Translations under genes and position numbers: made by a program | Source of the DNA: Trichoplax adhaerens | Taxonomy: Eukaryota; Placozoa; Uniplacotomia; Trichoplacea; Trichoplacidae | Assembly: GCF_000150275.1 (NCBI RefSeq) | Contig: NW_002060947.1 | Span: forward strand, 7,992,482 to 8,056,481 | Length of the DNA: 64,000 nt | Reading direction: 5' to 3' | Notes under the pieces: generated by a model | The model's input: only the letters and a program-made list of their open reading frames with translations | What the model was told of the DNA's origin: nothing | Database searches by the model: none | Part shown: positions 39,266-50,471 of the stretch, piece after piece | Numbering within the stretch: the stretch's first letter is position 1 | Layout of the letters: every line of letters begins with the position of its first letter

Positions 39266-42200
39266 ATGTTCTCACGCTTACCGAAAAATATACTTTATCC
39301 TCTCGGAGCAAATAGCGTACGAGGTAGAATAGCATTGCAATCTACAACTACTGCTACAGCCGGAACGCACCATGGAGAAGAGAAAATAGCTAGTGCTAAA
39401 CCTTACAGTCAAATTCCTGGGCCTAAAGGTTATCCTATCATTGGTAACTTGTGGAGTCTATTAAAAAATAATGGCTACTATCAAAAAAGACTCCATTTAT
39501 TACATGAGCAGCACCACAAAAAGTATGGGCCTATTTTCAAAGACAAGTATGGTAATATTGGAGATTGTCTGTGTATCGACAGCAGAAGATATTGCTGCCA
39601 TTTTTAAAGCAGAAGGAAAGTATCCAAGTAGAGGACCAACAAACCCATGGATTGTTTATCGTGACCAACGAAAAAAATCTAAAGGTGTCTTAATCGGGTA
39701 ATAGCTCGCTTGAGATATTAACGGTTTTGATCCTATATTTAATCAATGTCAGCCTATCGACCTGTAAGAAAACATTATTTCTTGTTGAGAATATTTATCT
39801 ATCTGTCTATAATTTTCTGTTTAATCTATTTAGTGTAAAGGCAACAGTAAATCCCAATTCGGTTGTAGTTAATTTCAATCGATTCATCTCATGAATCGGA
39901 TTACAAAACGAGTTCAAATTTCCAGAATAAATCTCGCAGAATTACTCTACAATCATATATCCTATTAAATTGCTTTTACATAGTTTAACGTTAACTAAAA
40001 TTTAAATATTAGTAAAAAACTAATAGATTACCGAATCTTGGAACATTATATAGTGATTGTAAAATTTCCTGTATAAATACAGACCGGTACCATTGGCTAG
40101 TTCATGGCCATATTAAATAAACCAATCTGATATTTTTTATTCTTAAATTTAAAACCTAACAGAGAAGGGGAAGAATGGCGGAAATCAAGAAGTGTCATAG
40201 ATAAGAAACTGCTTAAAATGAAAGATGTTAGCGAATATAGTGAAAGGATGAATCTAGTTATCTCCGATTTAATAACATACATAAAGCGGAAGCAGACAGT
40301 AGATAATTTGGATGGAGAATTAGGCAATCTCCGGGACGCATTATACAAGTGGTCCTTTGAAAGTAAGAAAACTAAACAGTTAACCAGTGTATAGCTTAGC
40401 AAGCTAGTAATTATAACTTACTGCAGAAGCATTCAAAGCTATTATCTACTGTCATGAAAGAGTGAGTATCTAGCAAATAACTCTATAATATGGACGAAAA
40501 TCTTGTCACGTTAGTTCTAATTCTTTCAGTACTTTCATTAAACTGACAAAAATATCCAAAGCAATTATAACTGCATAGAACAGAACAGCTACAATTAGTG
40601 TACGCGTATTAGGCCTCTGTCGTTGGCTGCTACTGTATTATAAGAAATAATTATTCTATTCAGATGAATCCTGCCTTAACTTTAAGTCGTTATTTCTATA
40701 TTGATTCGACAGAATCCATAATCAATTGATTTATAGTTATCATTAATGCGGTACATCATCCAAAGTAGCTAAAATATCACTTAAGGCTAATCACTGCCAT
40801 AAGTACTTTTTTAAAAGGACTGATTTATTATTTTTATTCTACCCCTAGCCATTAATAGCGTTTTATTTAGTAAACGACTGGGGGCATTCAATGATCCTCC
40901 TACACCAATAGCAGAAGAATTTTATAGGAACGTCTGTGACATGCTAGAGACTACTGGTCATTTGCTGCTAGTACCGCCTTATTATAAATATATAAAGACC
41001 AAGAAATGGAACCAATACTGTGGCTACTGGGATACATTATTTGACATTGGTGGTAAACTAATTGATGAAGAACGTAGACGATTATTATCTACTGGTATGG
41101 ATCTTTCCAATAAGTCTGAAGACAACCGGCGTACAGATGGCATCGAATTTTTACCTTATGTTTTATCCCGAGGAGAATTAAGTGACGAAGAAATTGCGGG
41201 TAATATTATTGAATTGATGACTGGAGGTGTGGATACAGTAAGTAATCTCCAATTTCTATTCTTAATTTTTATCTAGAAAATAAAATTTTTAATAGATAAG
41301 ATGAAATAGTAACATGTATGAAAAAATGAAGACATAAGTTCAATCTGCAAGATTTTGCTAACATTGACTACTCTATTTATACGAGTAGTAAGTCTTATGC
41401 TGCAAAGTATACTAGCAAAACTGGTTGTACAGTTGTTTATATACCGTTGCAAGTCTATATTTTCATTTCCAACTTGTAGCCGGTGAATGTTACTTTAAGC
41501 ATTTGTTTTATTAATCTGCATCGACTATATTTTATGTTTAATGCTAGTACTGATGGCTTTAATTAGGCTTATTTCATATTATTAACAAGAATTATTGGAA
41601 ATTATGTCTTTCGTTTTAGTCAGCTAACACGATGTTGTGGACACTGTATATCTTGGGTAAGAATCCTGATATTCAAGATAAGTTATATCGAGAAGTCAGT
41701 AGCGTACTGAAAGATGGAGAATTACCCGATAGCCAAGCCATACAGAAAATGCCTTACTTAAGAGGAGTTATTAAAGAAAGCCAAAGGTATCGTATGAATC
41801 TGTAAATTTATATCGTTTGATTAATGAATAACTATTATTCAATATGGCTCGTTAGATTACACCCTGTATTGATTGCAACATCTCGTACTCTAGAGCAAGA
41901 TGTTGTATTAAGTGGATATCATGTTCCTGCTAAGGTATAATAGTAAATTTGTATTATTAAAATTTCACTAGAACTTGGTTTCTTAAATATAGACTTGAAA
42001 TTAATATCTATTTCAATTCTTGCATGCATTGTGTTATAGAAAAATGTTTTAGCATTGATGTATCTCTTGTCAAGAGATGAATCTGTCTTTGATGAAGCAA
42101 CAAAGATTAAACCAGAACGATGGATCCGGACATCGTCATCATCCCAACGTCAACATAGTCCATTTAGCTTTGTTCCATTTGGCTTTGGACCAAGAATGTG

Positions 42201-42463
42201 CATTGGAAGACGCATAGCAGAATTAGAAATGGAATTATTAATTACTAGAGTAGGTTGATCTTTCATTCCTAATTAGTTAAGTTAAGGTAATTATTGTTAT
42301 TTCTTAATCTATTTTACATCTGATATTATTATTGACATGTACATATTAGTTGGTTTCGGAATTTCAAATTGACTGTCGCAACGATAAAGAAGTCGGAGTA
42401 ACTTTTAGAATAGTAACATCTCCCGATCAGGATATTCGAATAGCGTTTCAGAAGCGAAATTAA
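39266..42463 (+). pseudogene. Mitochondrial-clan cytochrome P450 (CYP-C), array copy 2, one frameshift
   Basis: Same seven-exon layout: 39266-39697, 40163-40362, 40849-41237, 41620-41786, 41856-41934, 42040-42249 and 42350-42463. Exons 2-7 have exactly the lengths of CYP-B and CYP-D, with intact helix C (WRKSRSVIDKK), helix I (GGVDTSANTMLW), helix K (KESQR), PERW and heme loop ([13 protein letters not shown]). Exon 1 is one base longer (432 against 431). After FKDKYGN the frame shifts at the TT of 39558-39559, where the homologues have ATGGAG; the other frame then continues VCVSTAEDIAAIFKAEGKYP to the usual donor. Every other site is clean, so this is either a very recent pseudogene, an unfixed allele or an assembly error. 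In exon 6, Lys-Asn replaces the Thr-Arg that opens the exon in CYP-B, CYP-D and CYP-E. Confidence 0.9.
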
Positions 42464-44694
42464 AGTGATGGATGCTAACTAAGCTTGGTATTAGAATTCT
42501 ATAGATAGCTTATGAAATTTGTAGACTAGACGATAGACATAAAACATTACCAGCTATTTACTAGAAATATACCTTTGTGTTGATAAGAATAAATAGAACG
42601 TAGCAGTAAATTTCCTCTTTATTTATTGCTTTGTGTATAATTACCCCGTTCATTTGAACAGGGTACTTTACTAGTTGTAGTTACATTAATAATATTGATA
42701 GGATATATTGTAAGTATTGAGGTACTACTGACTATCGGGTTCAATTAGATTAAAATGCAATAGAAGTATAGGTTAAAAGGCCTGTCAAAGATTGGACTGA
42801 TGCTAATAGAACATCACAGATAGTTGGAGCATAGATACAAAATATACTAAATAACTAAGCTGGAAGGAAACAATAGAAAATAATACATAGCCTTTGATAG
42901 ATGAACATTAACATTTTATTCATGCCGTAAACGTAATTCATATTCTTCTATGTGATATAACATATATGAATCAGCTAGTCCTATAAAACGATGTGATACT
43001 AATTCTAAACATTCTAAATGCGAAATTCTCATTCGAAACCGTAATCACTTCTACGCATTTTATATTAGTCATAAAAAATTGGAATAAAATGTGCTGTCCA
43101 GTAAGTAAAAACTCTAGCGAATAAAATACGTCTCCAATATATTCTTCGTATCAAGATTATGTTATTTTAGCTCGCAATTTATGCCTATTTATGATTTTAG
43201 ATCGATTGATCAGATTTCAATTCTGCTGTACTAGAGCGCTATTTATCGTACTTACTCTATTTAATTCTAACTCTGTGACTAAAATATGTTACCTACTATA
43301 CCTATTTTGCACAGCAATACAGATAAAGCATTGCGAATAGTATTTATTGAATCCAATAGCTTAATTCTATTTAACAGCATTTTATGCTTATGTGCTATTT
43401 TAGAAATTATAATATTTACGACACTTGCAGAATATAAAAAGAGAATATTCAAGGAAAAATTGACCTTACCGGGTAGAATGTCAAAATTTCTTCTTGAGCA
43501 ATCTCTAATGAAACTGTTGAGTACTTTATAATATATAGTAAGATGGGAAGGTATTGATTATATAATCAAAGACTTCTATTTGGATATATAAATATTCATT
43601 TACTATAATACTATACACTGCAGGCAACACCAATTCTGTTCTCTGTCATGACCTTATTGAGTAGAGTTTACTATGACCACTTGGACATGCCCTTACTTCA
43701 GGTTGAAAATGGATGGGACCAGTTGCATACTCAATCATGGCATGGCAAACTACCGGTATAACTTAGTACCGTTATTTCATTATATTTCCATAAAGTAGCA
43801 GTTCTATAGATTTTAAACACTCAGCCACACCTTGCTGTATAATACATTAGGAAAAAACAATAATATTCCGACTGAATTTATAGACTATCCTTGCACGATT
43901 ATTGTTTACTTTTCCGATCAAAATAAATTTACCCTGACCCCTACAGGAAATCCGCTCTTCTTCTGATGGTAATATCAATTAGGACAATCAAGAAGCAGAA
44001 TATAAGGTAGTCAAGATTCGAGCGAGGCTCTGATGCTTTTCTTTTCGTGAGAAAGATAGTTTCTACCTTAGATTGCACTTTTGAGAATTAGGAAATAATA
44101 TTGTCTATAAGTTATCATAATCGTAAGTATATAAAAAATAAGCTATTGACCTGGGAAAGCGTTTCTTCCAATTTTTTCATTTTCTTTCCTTTTGGAAATG
44201 CTGTTTTATCGCGCTTCTTAAATCATTCGAATAGTTAATTTAGAATACAGATAGTGTACGTTGTTTACGATAGTTAATAGTCTATTGGTCCTGTCCAGTA
44301 ACACGTTTGTGATCCTATTTTAAATTACATTTATCTATTTTGGCGTTCAGTTTTATTTAGCCAATCTAACGTTTGCAAATAAATTTCATTTTAAATCGCT
44401 TCGATTTCAATATCATGACAAAAATGAACATATTTCACTCTTATTGTATGCGGTAAAAGACACGACTAGCTTTGGGCACCGTAGGAAATAAATGAAGTAG
44501 AACGCATTTAAGATTGCTACTGCTATCTTGAATTCGATTATTTTGAAATAAGCTATGGATAACTGTCAAACAACTAGATTATCGAATGATCGACGTAATA
44601 ATATTTCTCTTATTACCATTTACAGCTAACAATCCTAGTACATTGACTGTCAAATCACTTACAATTAACGATCAATACGATTCAGTAAATCAAA
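42464..44694. other. Intergenic, between CYP-C and CYP-D
   Basis: No exon was recognised. The 3' flank resembles that of CYP-B (for example 'aaacattaccagc.atttact.gaaata' near 42541-42569), and 42960-43110 resembles 36470-36600. The segment 43931-44000 is the weakest copy of the block found upstream of CYP-B and CYP-C. An 82-codon ORF at 43286-43531 is treated as chance. Confidence 0.55.
43931..44000. repeat. P450-array 5' flank block, diverged copy upstream of CYP-D
   Basis: Shares 'ccgatca' just upstream, 'ctct', 'taatatcaatta' and 'caatcaagaagcag' in the same order as 38204-38275. Similarity is by eye and weaker than between the other two copies. Confidence 0.45.
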
Positions 44695-47600
44695 ATGTTG
44701 TCTCGCCTGCCCAAAAATACAATTTATTCTATTGGAGCAAATCGCTTACGAGGTAGGATAGCATTGCAATCCACAAGTGCTGCTACAACTGAAATGCACG
44801 ATGATAAAGAGAAAATAGCGAATGCTAAACCGTACAGTCAAGTACCTGGACCTAAAGGTTATCCTATCATTGGCACTCTATTGACTTTCTTAAAAAATAA
44901 TGGCTACTATCGAAAACGACCCCATTTATTATTTCATGAGTATAAGAAAAAATATGGACCCATTTATAAAGACAAATTCGCCAATCAAGAACTAATATTT
45001 ATATCAACACCAGCAGATGTTGCTGCTGTTTTTAAAGCAGAAGGAAAATATCCAGATAGAGGACCAAACATGCCATGGATCACTTATCGTGAACAACGAA
45101 AAAAATCTAAAGGTGTCTTAATCGGGTAATCTATCTTCTAAGATACTAAGACTTAACATTGATACTGATAGTTTGATATCTATTTACCTACGGGCTAGAT
45201 ATCAATTTTCCTAGGAGTCTTTATTTCTTTACTTTTGCCTATTTATTCTTGTTTCAACATCAACATTTTACAATGATGTTAGCTCGATATGCACCAAATA
45301 ATTCGATGATGGTTAAAATCAACGAATTAATTACATGATTAAATGAATAGAAATATCTAGAAAAGTTTAGCAAAGCTAACTACCTGTATATATCGTTTTC
45401 GAATTGTTTTCCTACATTTGGGAGTTAGCAGAGTGTGATTACAGATCCATACAACGATGCCAAATGTGTTAGTTAAAAGCAATACTAAGAAGTGACTTTA
45501 CATTTCCTAGTCTACATTAGATGTAAATCGAATATAGTCCATCTTTAATCTCGTGAAATGACGCCATTACAGCATAAGAAATTTTAAATCATTACTACTT
45601 AAGCAGTGATACAGTCATGGTAGAATCTAGATTATTTACTGATAATCCCTTTTATTACTGCATTTACTTAACTACAATCACTTTATTTTCTTTTTTTTAT
45701 ATCTATACAGCGAAGGAGAAGAATGGCGAAAGTCAAGAAGTGTCATGGATAAGAAACTGCTAAAAATGAAGGATGTTGGTGAATATTGCGAAAGAATGAA
45801 TCAAGTCATTTCCGATCTAATTTCGTTCATAAAGCAAAAACAAATAACGGATAATCTAAACGGAGAATTAGGCAATCTACAGGATGCATTATACAAATGG
45901 TCCTTTGAAAGTAAGAATAATTTATAGTTAGCAAATATATGATCGTGGTAGACTACCGTAATGAATATAGCTTTCCGCAGACGGTAGAAACTGAGCTTCA
46001 AACTGAACCGATAGACAGATTCAATATTATTTATAGTATTCATTCCACATTCCCAAGGACTTAATAGGACTAATCCTGGTACCTTATCAATAGTGGAAGT
46101 ATTGATCACTATTAAAATTATGCAGGACTGAATCCCATAATTCATTTCCCAATTTTCAATTTTAGCTACGATCTTATAAAATTTTTAATGTGCTAACTAT
46201 AAAGATAGAGCTTGTTGTCGTTTGTGCTCAATGCTATACATGCATGATTGAGAATATTTATAGATAATCAATCTATAAGCATGAATATAATGTATCCTCT
46301 CCTTAGCAAATATGTCGTCCAATGAAAATTATAATCACTAAAATATTATTTTATTTTAATACTAGCCATCAACAGTGTTTTATTTAGTAAACGACTTGGA
46401 TCATTTAATGATCCGCCTACTCCAATTGCTGAACAATTTTATAACAATGTTTGTGACATGATGGATGCAACTGGTCAGCTTGTGTTTTTACCACCATATT
46501 ATAAGTATATTAAGACTAAGCGATGGAAAAAATACTGTAGTTACTGGGATACATTATTTGAGATTGGTGGTAAATTAATTCAAGAAGAGCGCAATCGATT
46601 ACTATCAAATGGATTGGATCTTTCCCAAATGTCAGAAACTGGTCGTCGAACTGAAGAAATGGAGTTTTTACCCTATGTTTTATCGCGTGGGGAATTAAAT
46701 GATGAAGAGATCGCTGGCAATATTATAGAGTTGATGATGGCAGGTGTTGATACAGTAAGTTGCCATAGGTTTTAGTTTCTGCTTTGCAATGGGTTATCTG
46801 CTAAGTAGAACTTACGATGTATAAATAGAAGAGTGAATTCGAAATAGATTACATTGCAATGCATGTCGTTTCTCGGTCTAAAGAGAATATTCATATAGAA
46901 TAATAAAATTGGATTATATTGTTCACAATTATTTCAATCAGTTTATAATTCGACTACTGTACTTTATGAATTGCTGTTAAGTTATACGAGTTTTCATTTT
47001 CAGTCGGCCAATACGATATTATGGACGTTATATATCTTGGGAAAGAATCCTGATATTCAAGAAAAGTTATACCAGGAAGTCAGTGGTATATTAAAAGACG
47101 GACAATTTCCTGATAGCCAAACCGTACAGAAAATGCCTTACCTGCGAGGAGTCATTAAAGAAAGTCAAAGGTATTGGAGGATATTTTAGACTAGAAGCTT
47201 ATGTATGATTAATTAATAAGTGTTATATCTTGTGGTCAATAGACTATATCCAGTATTAGTGGCAACGGCGCGTATTCTGGACAAAGATATTGTGCTAAGT
47301 GGATATCATGTTCCTGCTAAGGTATAATTTAAGGCAAATTATATAGTGATATGCATCGACTATATTCTAACTATATCATTTCGTTAAAGTCTCATATTTT
47401 GTTAAAATATGAATTTGGAATTACTTTATACTATTACTTTATACTAACATGAACACATAAATTTCCTTTACAGACTAGAATATCAGCAGTGATGTATCTG
47501 ATGGCAATGGATGAATCAATTTTTGATGAACCAACAAAGATCATACCTGAACGATGGATACGATCATCGCCATCATCACAGCATCAGCGTAATCCATTTA

Positions 47601-47899
47601 GTTTTATCCCATTTGGTTTTGGACCAAGAATGTGTATTGGAAGACGCATAGCAGAATTAGAAATGGAATTATTAATTGCCAGAGTAAGATTTCTTTTTTA
47701 ATTAAATTGATGATAGCTAATTAATAATTAGTGTAGGAATTGAAGATATTGTATCTGATGTTTATTATTTCTGTTTGAATATTAGTTGATTTTGCAATTT
47801 CGAATTGACTGTCGCAATGAAACAGATGTTGGAATGACATTTAGATTTGTCGTATCGCCTGATCAAGATATTCGAATTGCGTTTCAACAAAGAGTTTAA
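44695..47899 (+). CDS. Mitochondrial-clan cytochrome P450 (CYP-D), array copy 3
   Basis: Seven exons: 44695-45125, 45711-45910, 46366-46754, 47004-47170, 47243-47321, 47474-47683 and 47786-47899; 529 aa with all phases agreeing. The presequence-like start is MLSRLPKNTIYSIGANRLRG and the hinge is VPGPKGYPIIG. Motifs: WRKSRSVMDKKLL, MAGVDTSANTILW (helix I), KESQR (helix K), PERW and [13 protein letters not shown] with Cys about 476. It ends QQRV. There is no inactivating change. The 5' sequence just before the ATG (acgattcagta) recurs before CYP-E, so those two share their immediate promoter-side flank. Role as for the other array members; the substrate is unknown. Confidence 0.96.
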
Positions 47900-50471
47900 A
47901 ATTGATGATTGAGAGCAAGGCGAAGCGAAGCTTCTGCTAAAAATTGCTAAGTTATTTATTGGAAACAGACTTAACAATTTGTATCGGAAATGAAATTCAC
48001 GGATGAGTCTCTTAAGTATTAATAAAAAAATTTGAGGCTAATTTACTTAAATTTCACAGATTTGTAGTAGGAAATAGAAGCATAGTATGACTATAATGTG
48101 AAAAAGTTGATTGTTAAGTAGATCTAGAAAGCAACAAAAATATTTTATATCATCTTAATATACTATAGATGCTGTTAACATGGGATATATGTGTATATGC
48201 TGTGGTATTGGAGTAATTTTATATTATTCACTTTGTAGTCTAATTCTGGATACTTTACTTATGAAAAATTAGTATCGACTGCATGATATGTTGCGTTGAT
48301 ATATTAGTTCTATTACACTAAATGCATGATGCAATTGAGTTCAATAATAATTAAATGGTATAGTCGATCCATCAAAGAATTTTGCAATATTGTCCCATTT
48401 AAAAGTTGAGAATTTGGTAATACTATTCAATCCTACTATAAAAGACCGAAACAGCCTTACAGTGAGCTCTGAACTTTATTCTCACTTGGAATGTAGATAA
48501 AGTAACAGTGTATTATTTATAAGCGGTGCAATCTATACGATAACATATCAGAATGATATCGAAGCATAAATTTTCTGTGTTGAAATATTAGTTGTTAACA
48601 AAAGTCTTCATAAGAAGTTTGTTGTATATACGTAACACACGGTAACACACACCATAACTATTTACAGTAGGGTTAAGCTAGATAGTAGTAGGATACTATA
48701 AGACAGAAAGATCGTTACCAAAGACTTGGAAATAAGTCAAAGTGGACATTAAGTTCTATCTGCTGGCATGGTACCATCGACTTCATGTTCATTTACGGCC
48801 TAATGTGCATAACTTAGTACAGTATACCCTTCTATAATTCTTATATGATACCAAGGACTGCAGTCTGAAAGATTCATAGGTCATCTACTTTCCAGTACAT
48901 TCAAAAAGAAACACTAATTATACTACAAAATAGATTAGCCACTATCCTACATAATAAACTATGCGAATCTGATTGATCATTCGTTTACTGTTACTTTGTG
49001 AAAAAGGACCTAAAAAATATTAAAGCCACTATAACTTTGAATAGTTCTACCAAGTACAATACCTTGATTAGGACAAGAAGGAATAAAACAGTGATATAAT
49101 AAGGGTATAGTTAGGTAAAAGCTTTGAGATCATTCCATTCACAAGCAAAAGACACAATACACAGGTAGGATCCTACTAGCACTGATGTAGCATTGATTTA
49201 GCATTGATTGGGCTCCCGCAAATACTCCCCTTTACTATATAATGTCGATTATATCATTTATCGTAGCCGTTTCCAACATTTTTATACTTCCTACCATGAT
49301 ATCATACCGTATTTATGCGATTGTACGTATGCCACGCTGCAAAATAAACGGAAGAATGAGGCATTATCGACGACTGAATTAAGAATTCAGACTAATTAAG
49401 AAAATATTTGCACTTCGACGTAAAAACTTGCACAGATGCACTCACTTAATTTTTCGACTAGTACAGTATATTAGATTTCTTTATGTACATTATAATATTA
49501 CAAATAACCCAAAGGAATGTGCAATAATATATTGCATATTTGCTTCAATAAAATTGCAATAATATCATATTTACTTTGCACTTATTATGCCAATTCCTTT
49601 ATATGACGTATATTTTGTTTAATTTACTATCCTGTTATTATACGATATGATTACTAAGCATTTATTAATATTCATTTCACTTCCTGCTGCTTACACAGTT
49701 AACGAACCAGTATACACGTATTGCAAGATCAAAGAATTTATGCCGCATATGATATTCAATCTTTCCTAAATGTGATATGCTTATCCAGTTTTTATGAAAA
49801 CTGATTGCTGGTAATTTGTGCGGGTTTGCTGGTACTAATATAATTAAAAGGAGCTGATTCCTAATTCCTAGGATTTCCAAAGGCTTTTCTAATAGCGATT
49901 TAATAATTAATCTACCTATAGATTTTGTATCTGGTAGTTTTTGAAATACACATTTATCAATAAATAACTAATCAGTCTATACCCAAAGTACAGTAGATGC
50001 CGATTAGAATCTGGGTAGATAATGAGAATAGATTAGTACAATTTAATTTAGTCGTCTCTTTTGTGATTCCTCTATCCAATAGTAGCAATAAATCATGTAA
50101 GTTTACAGTGCAATAGATCACCTAATTACAAAGTGTTCAATTGTATTCATTGATAATTGTGTAACAAAAAACCTTCTTTACTTTTACATCAACAGTGTTT
50201 AATGTAGTATACGTTCCCACTCATTTGAACGGGTACTTGATTACTTATGAAGGAACTCTGGAATGGATAATACCCCATAACGTATAGATGGCGTGTATTA
50301 GCACATAAGAGATTTTCTCTTACCTTGATAGGTTTAAAATCTAAGGCTATCCTTTAGTACAAGTTCTATACAGTTATTCTAGGGATACTGAGATTGGTTT
50401 TTTTCCGGGTTATTCGCTCAACTTCCTTCTGATTTCACCACTATACAACACACACAACATCAAGCACCAGT
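47900..50471. other. Intergenic, between CYP-D and the 952-codon ORF
   Basis: No exon was recognised. Around 48700-48990 it contains segments resembling 56440-56600 and 62960-63130 ('actacaaaata.at.a.ccactatcctacat.ataaacta' type). A short motif 'tcatttgaacgggtact' near 50221 resembles one near 42651. The last about 70 bp before 50472 are pyrimidine and CA rich. Confidence 0.5.
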
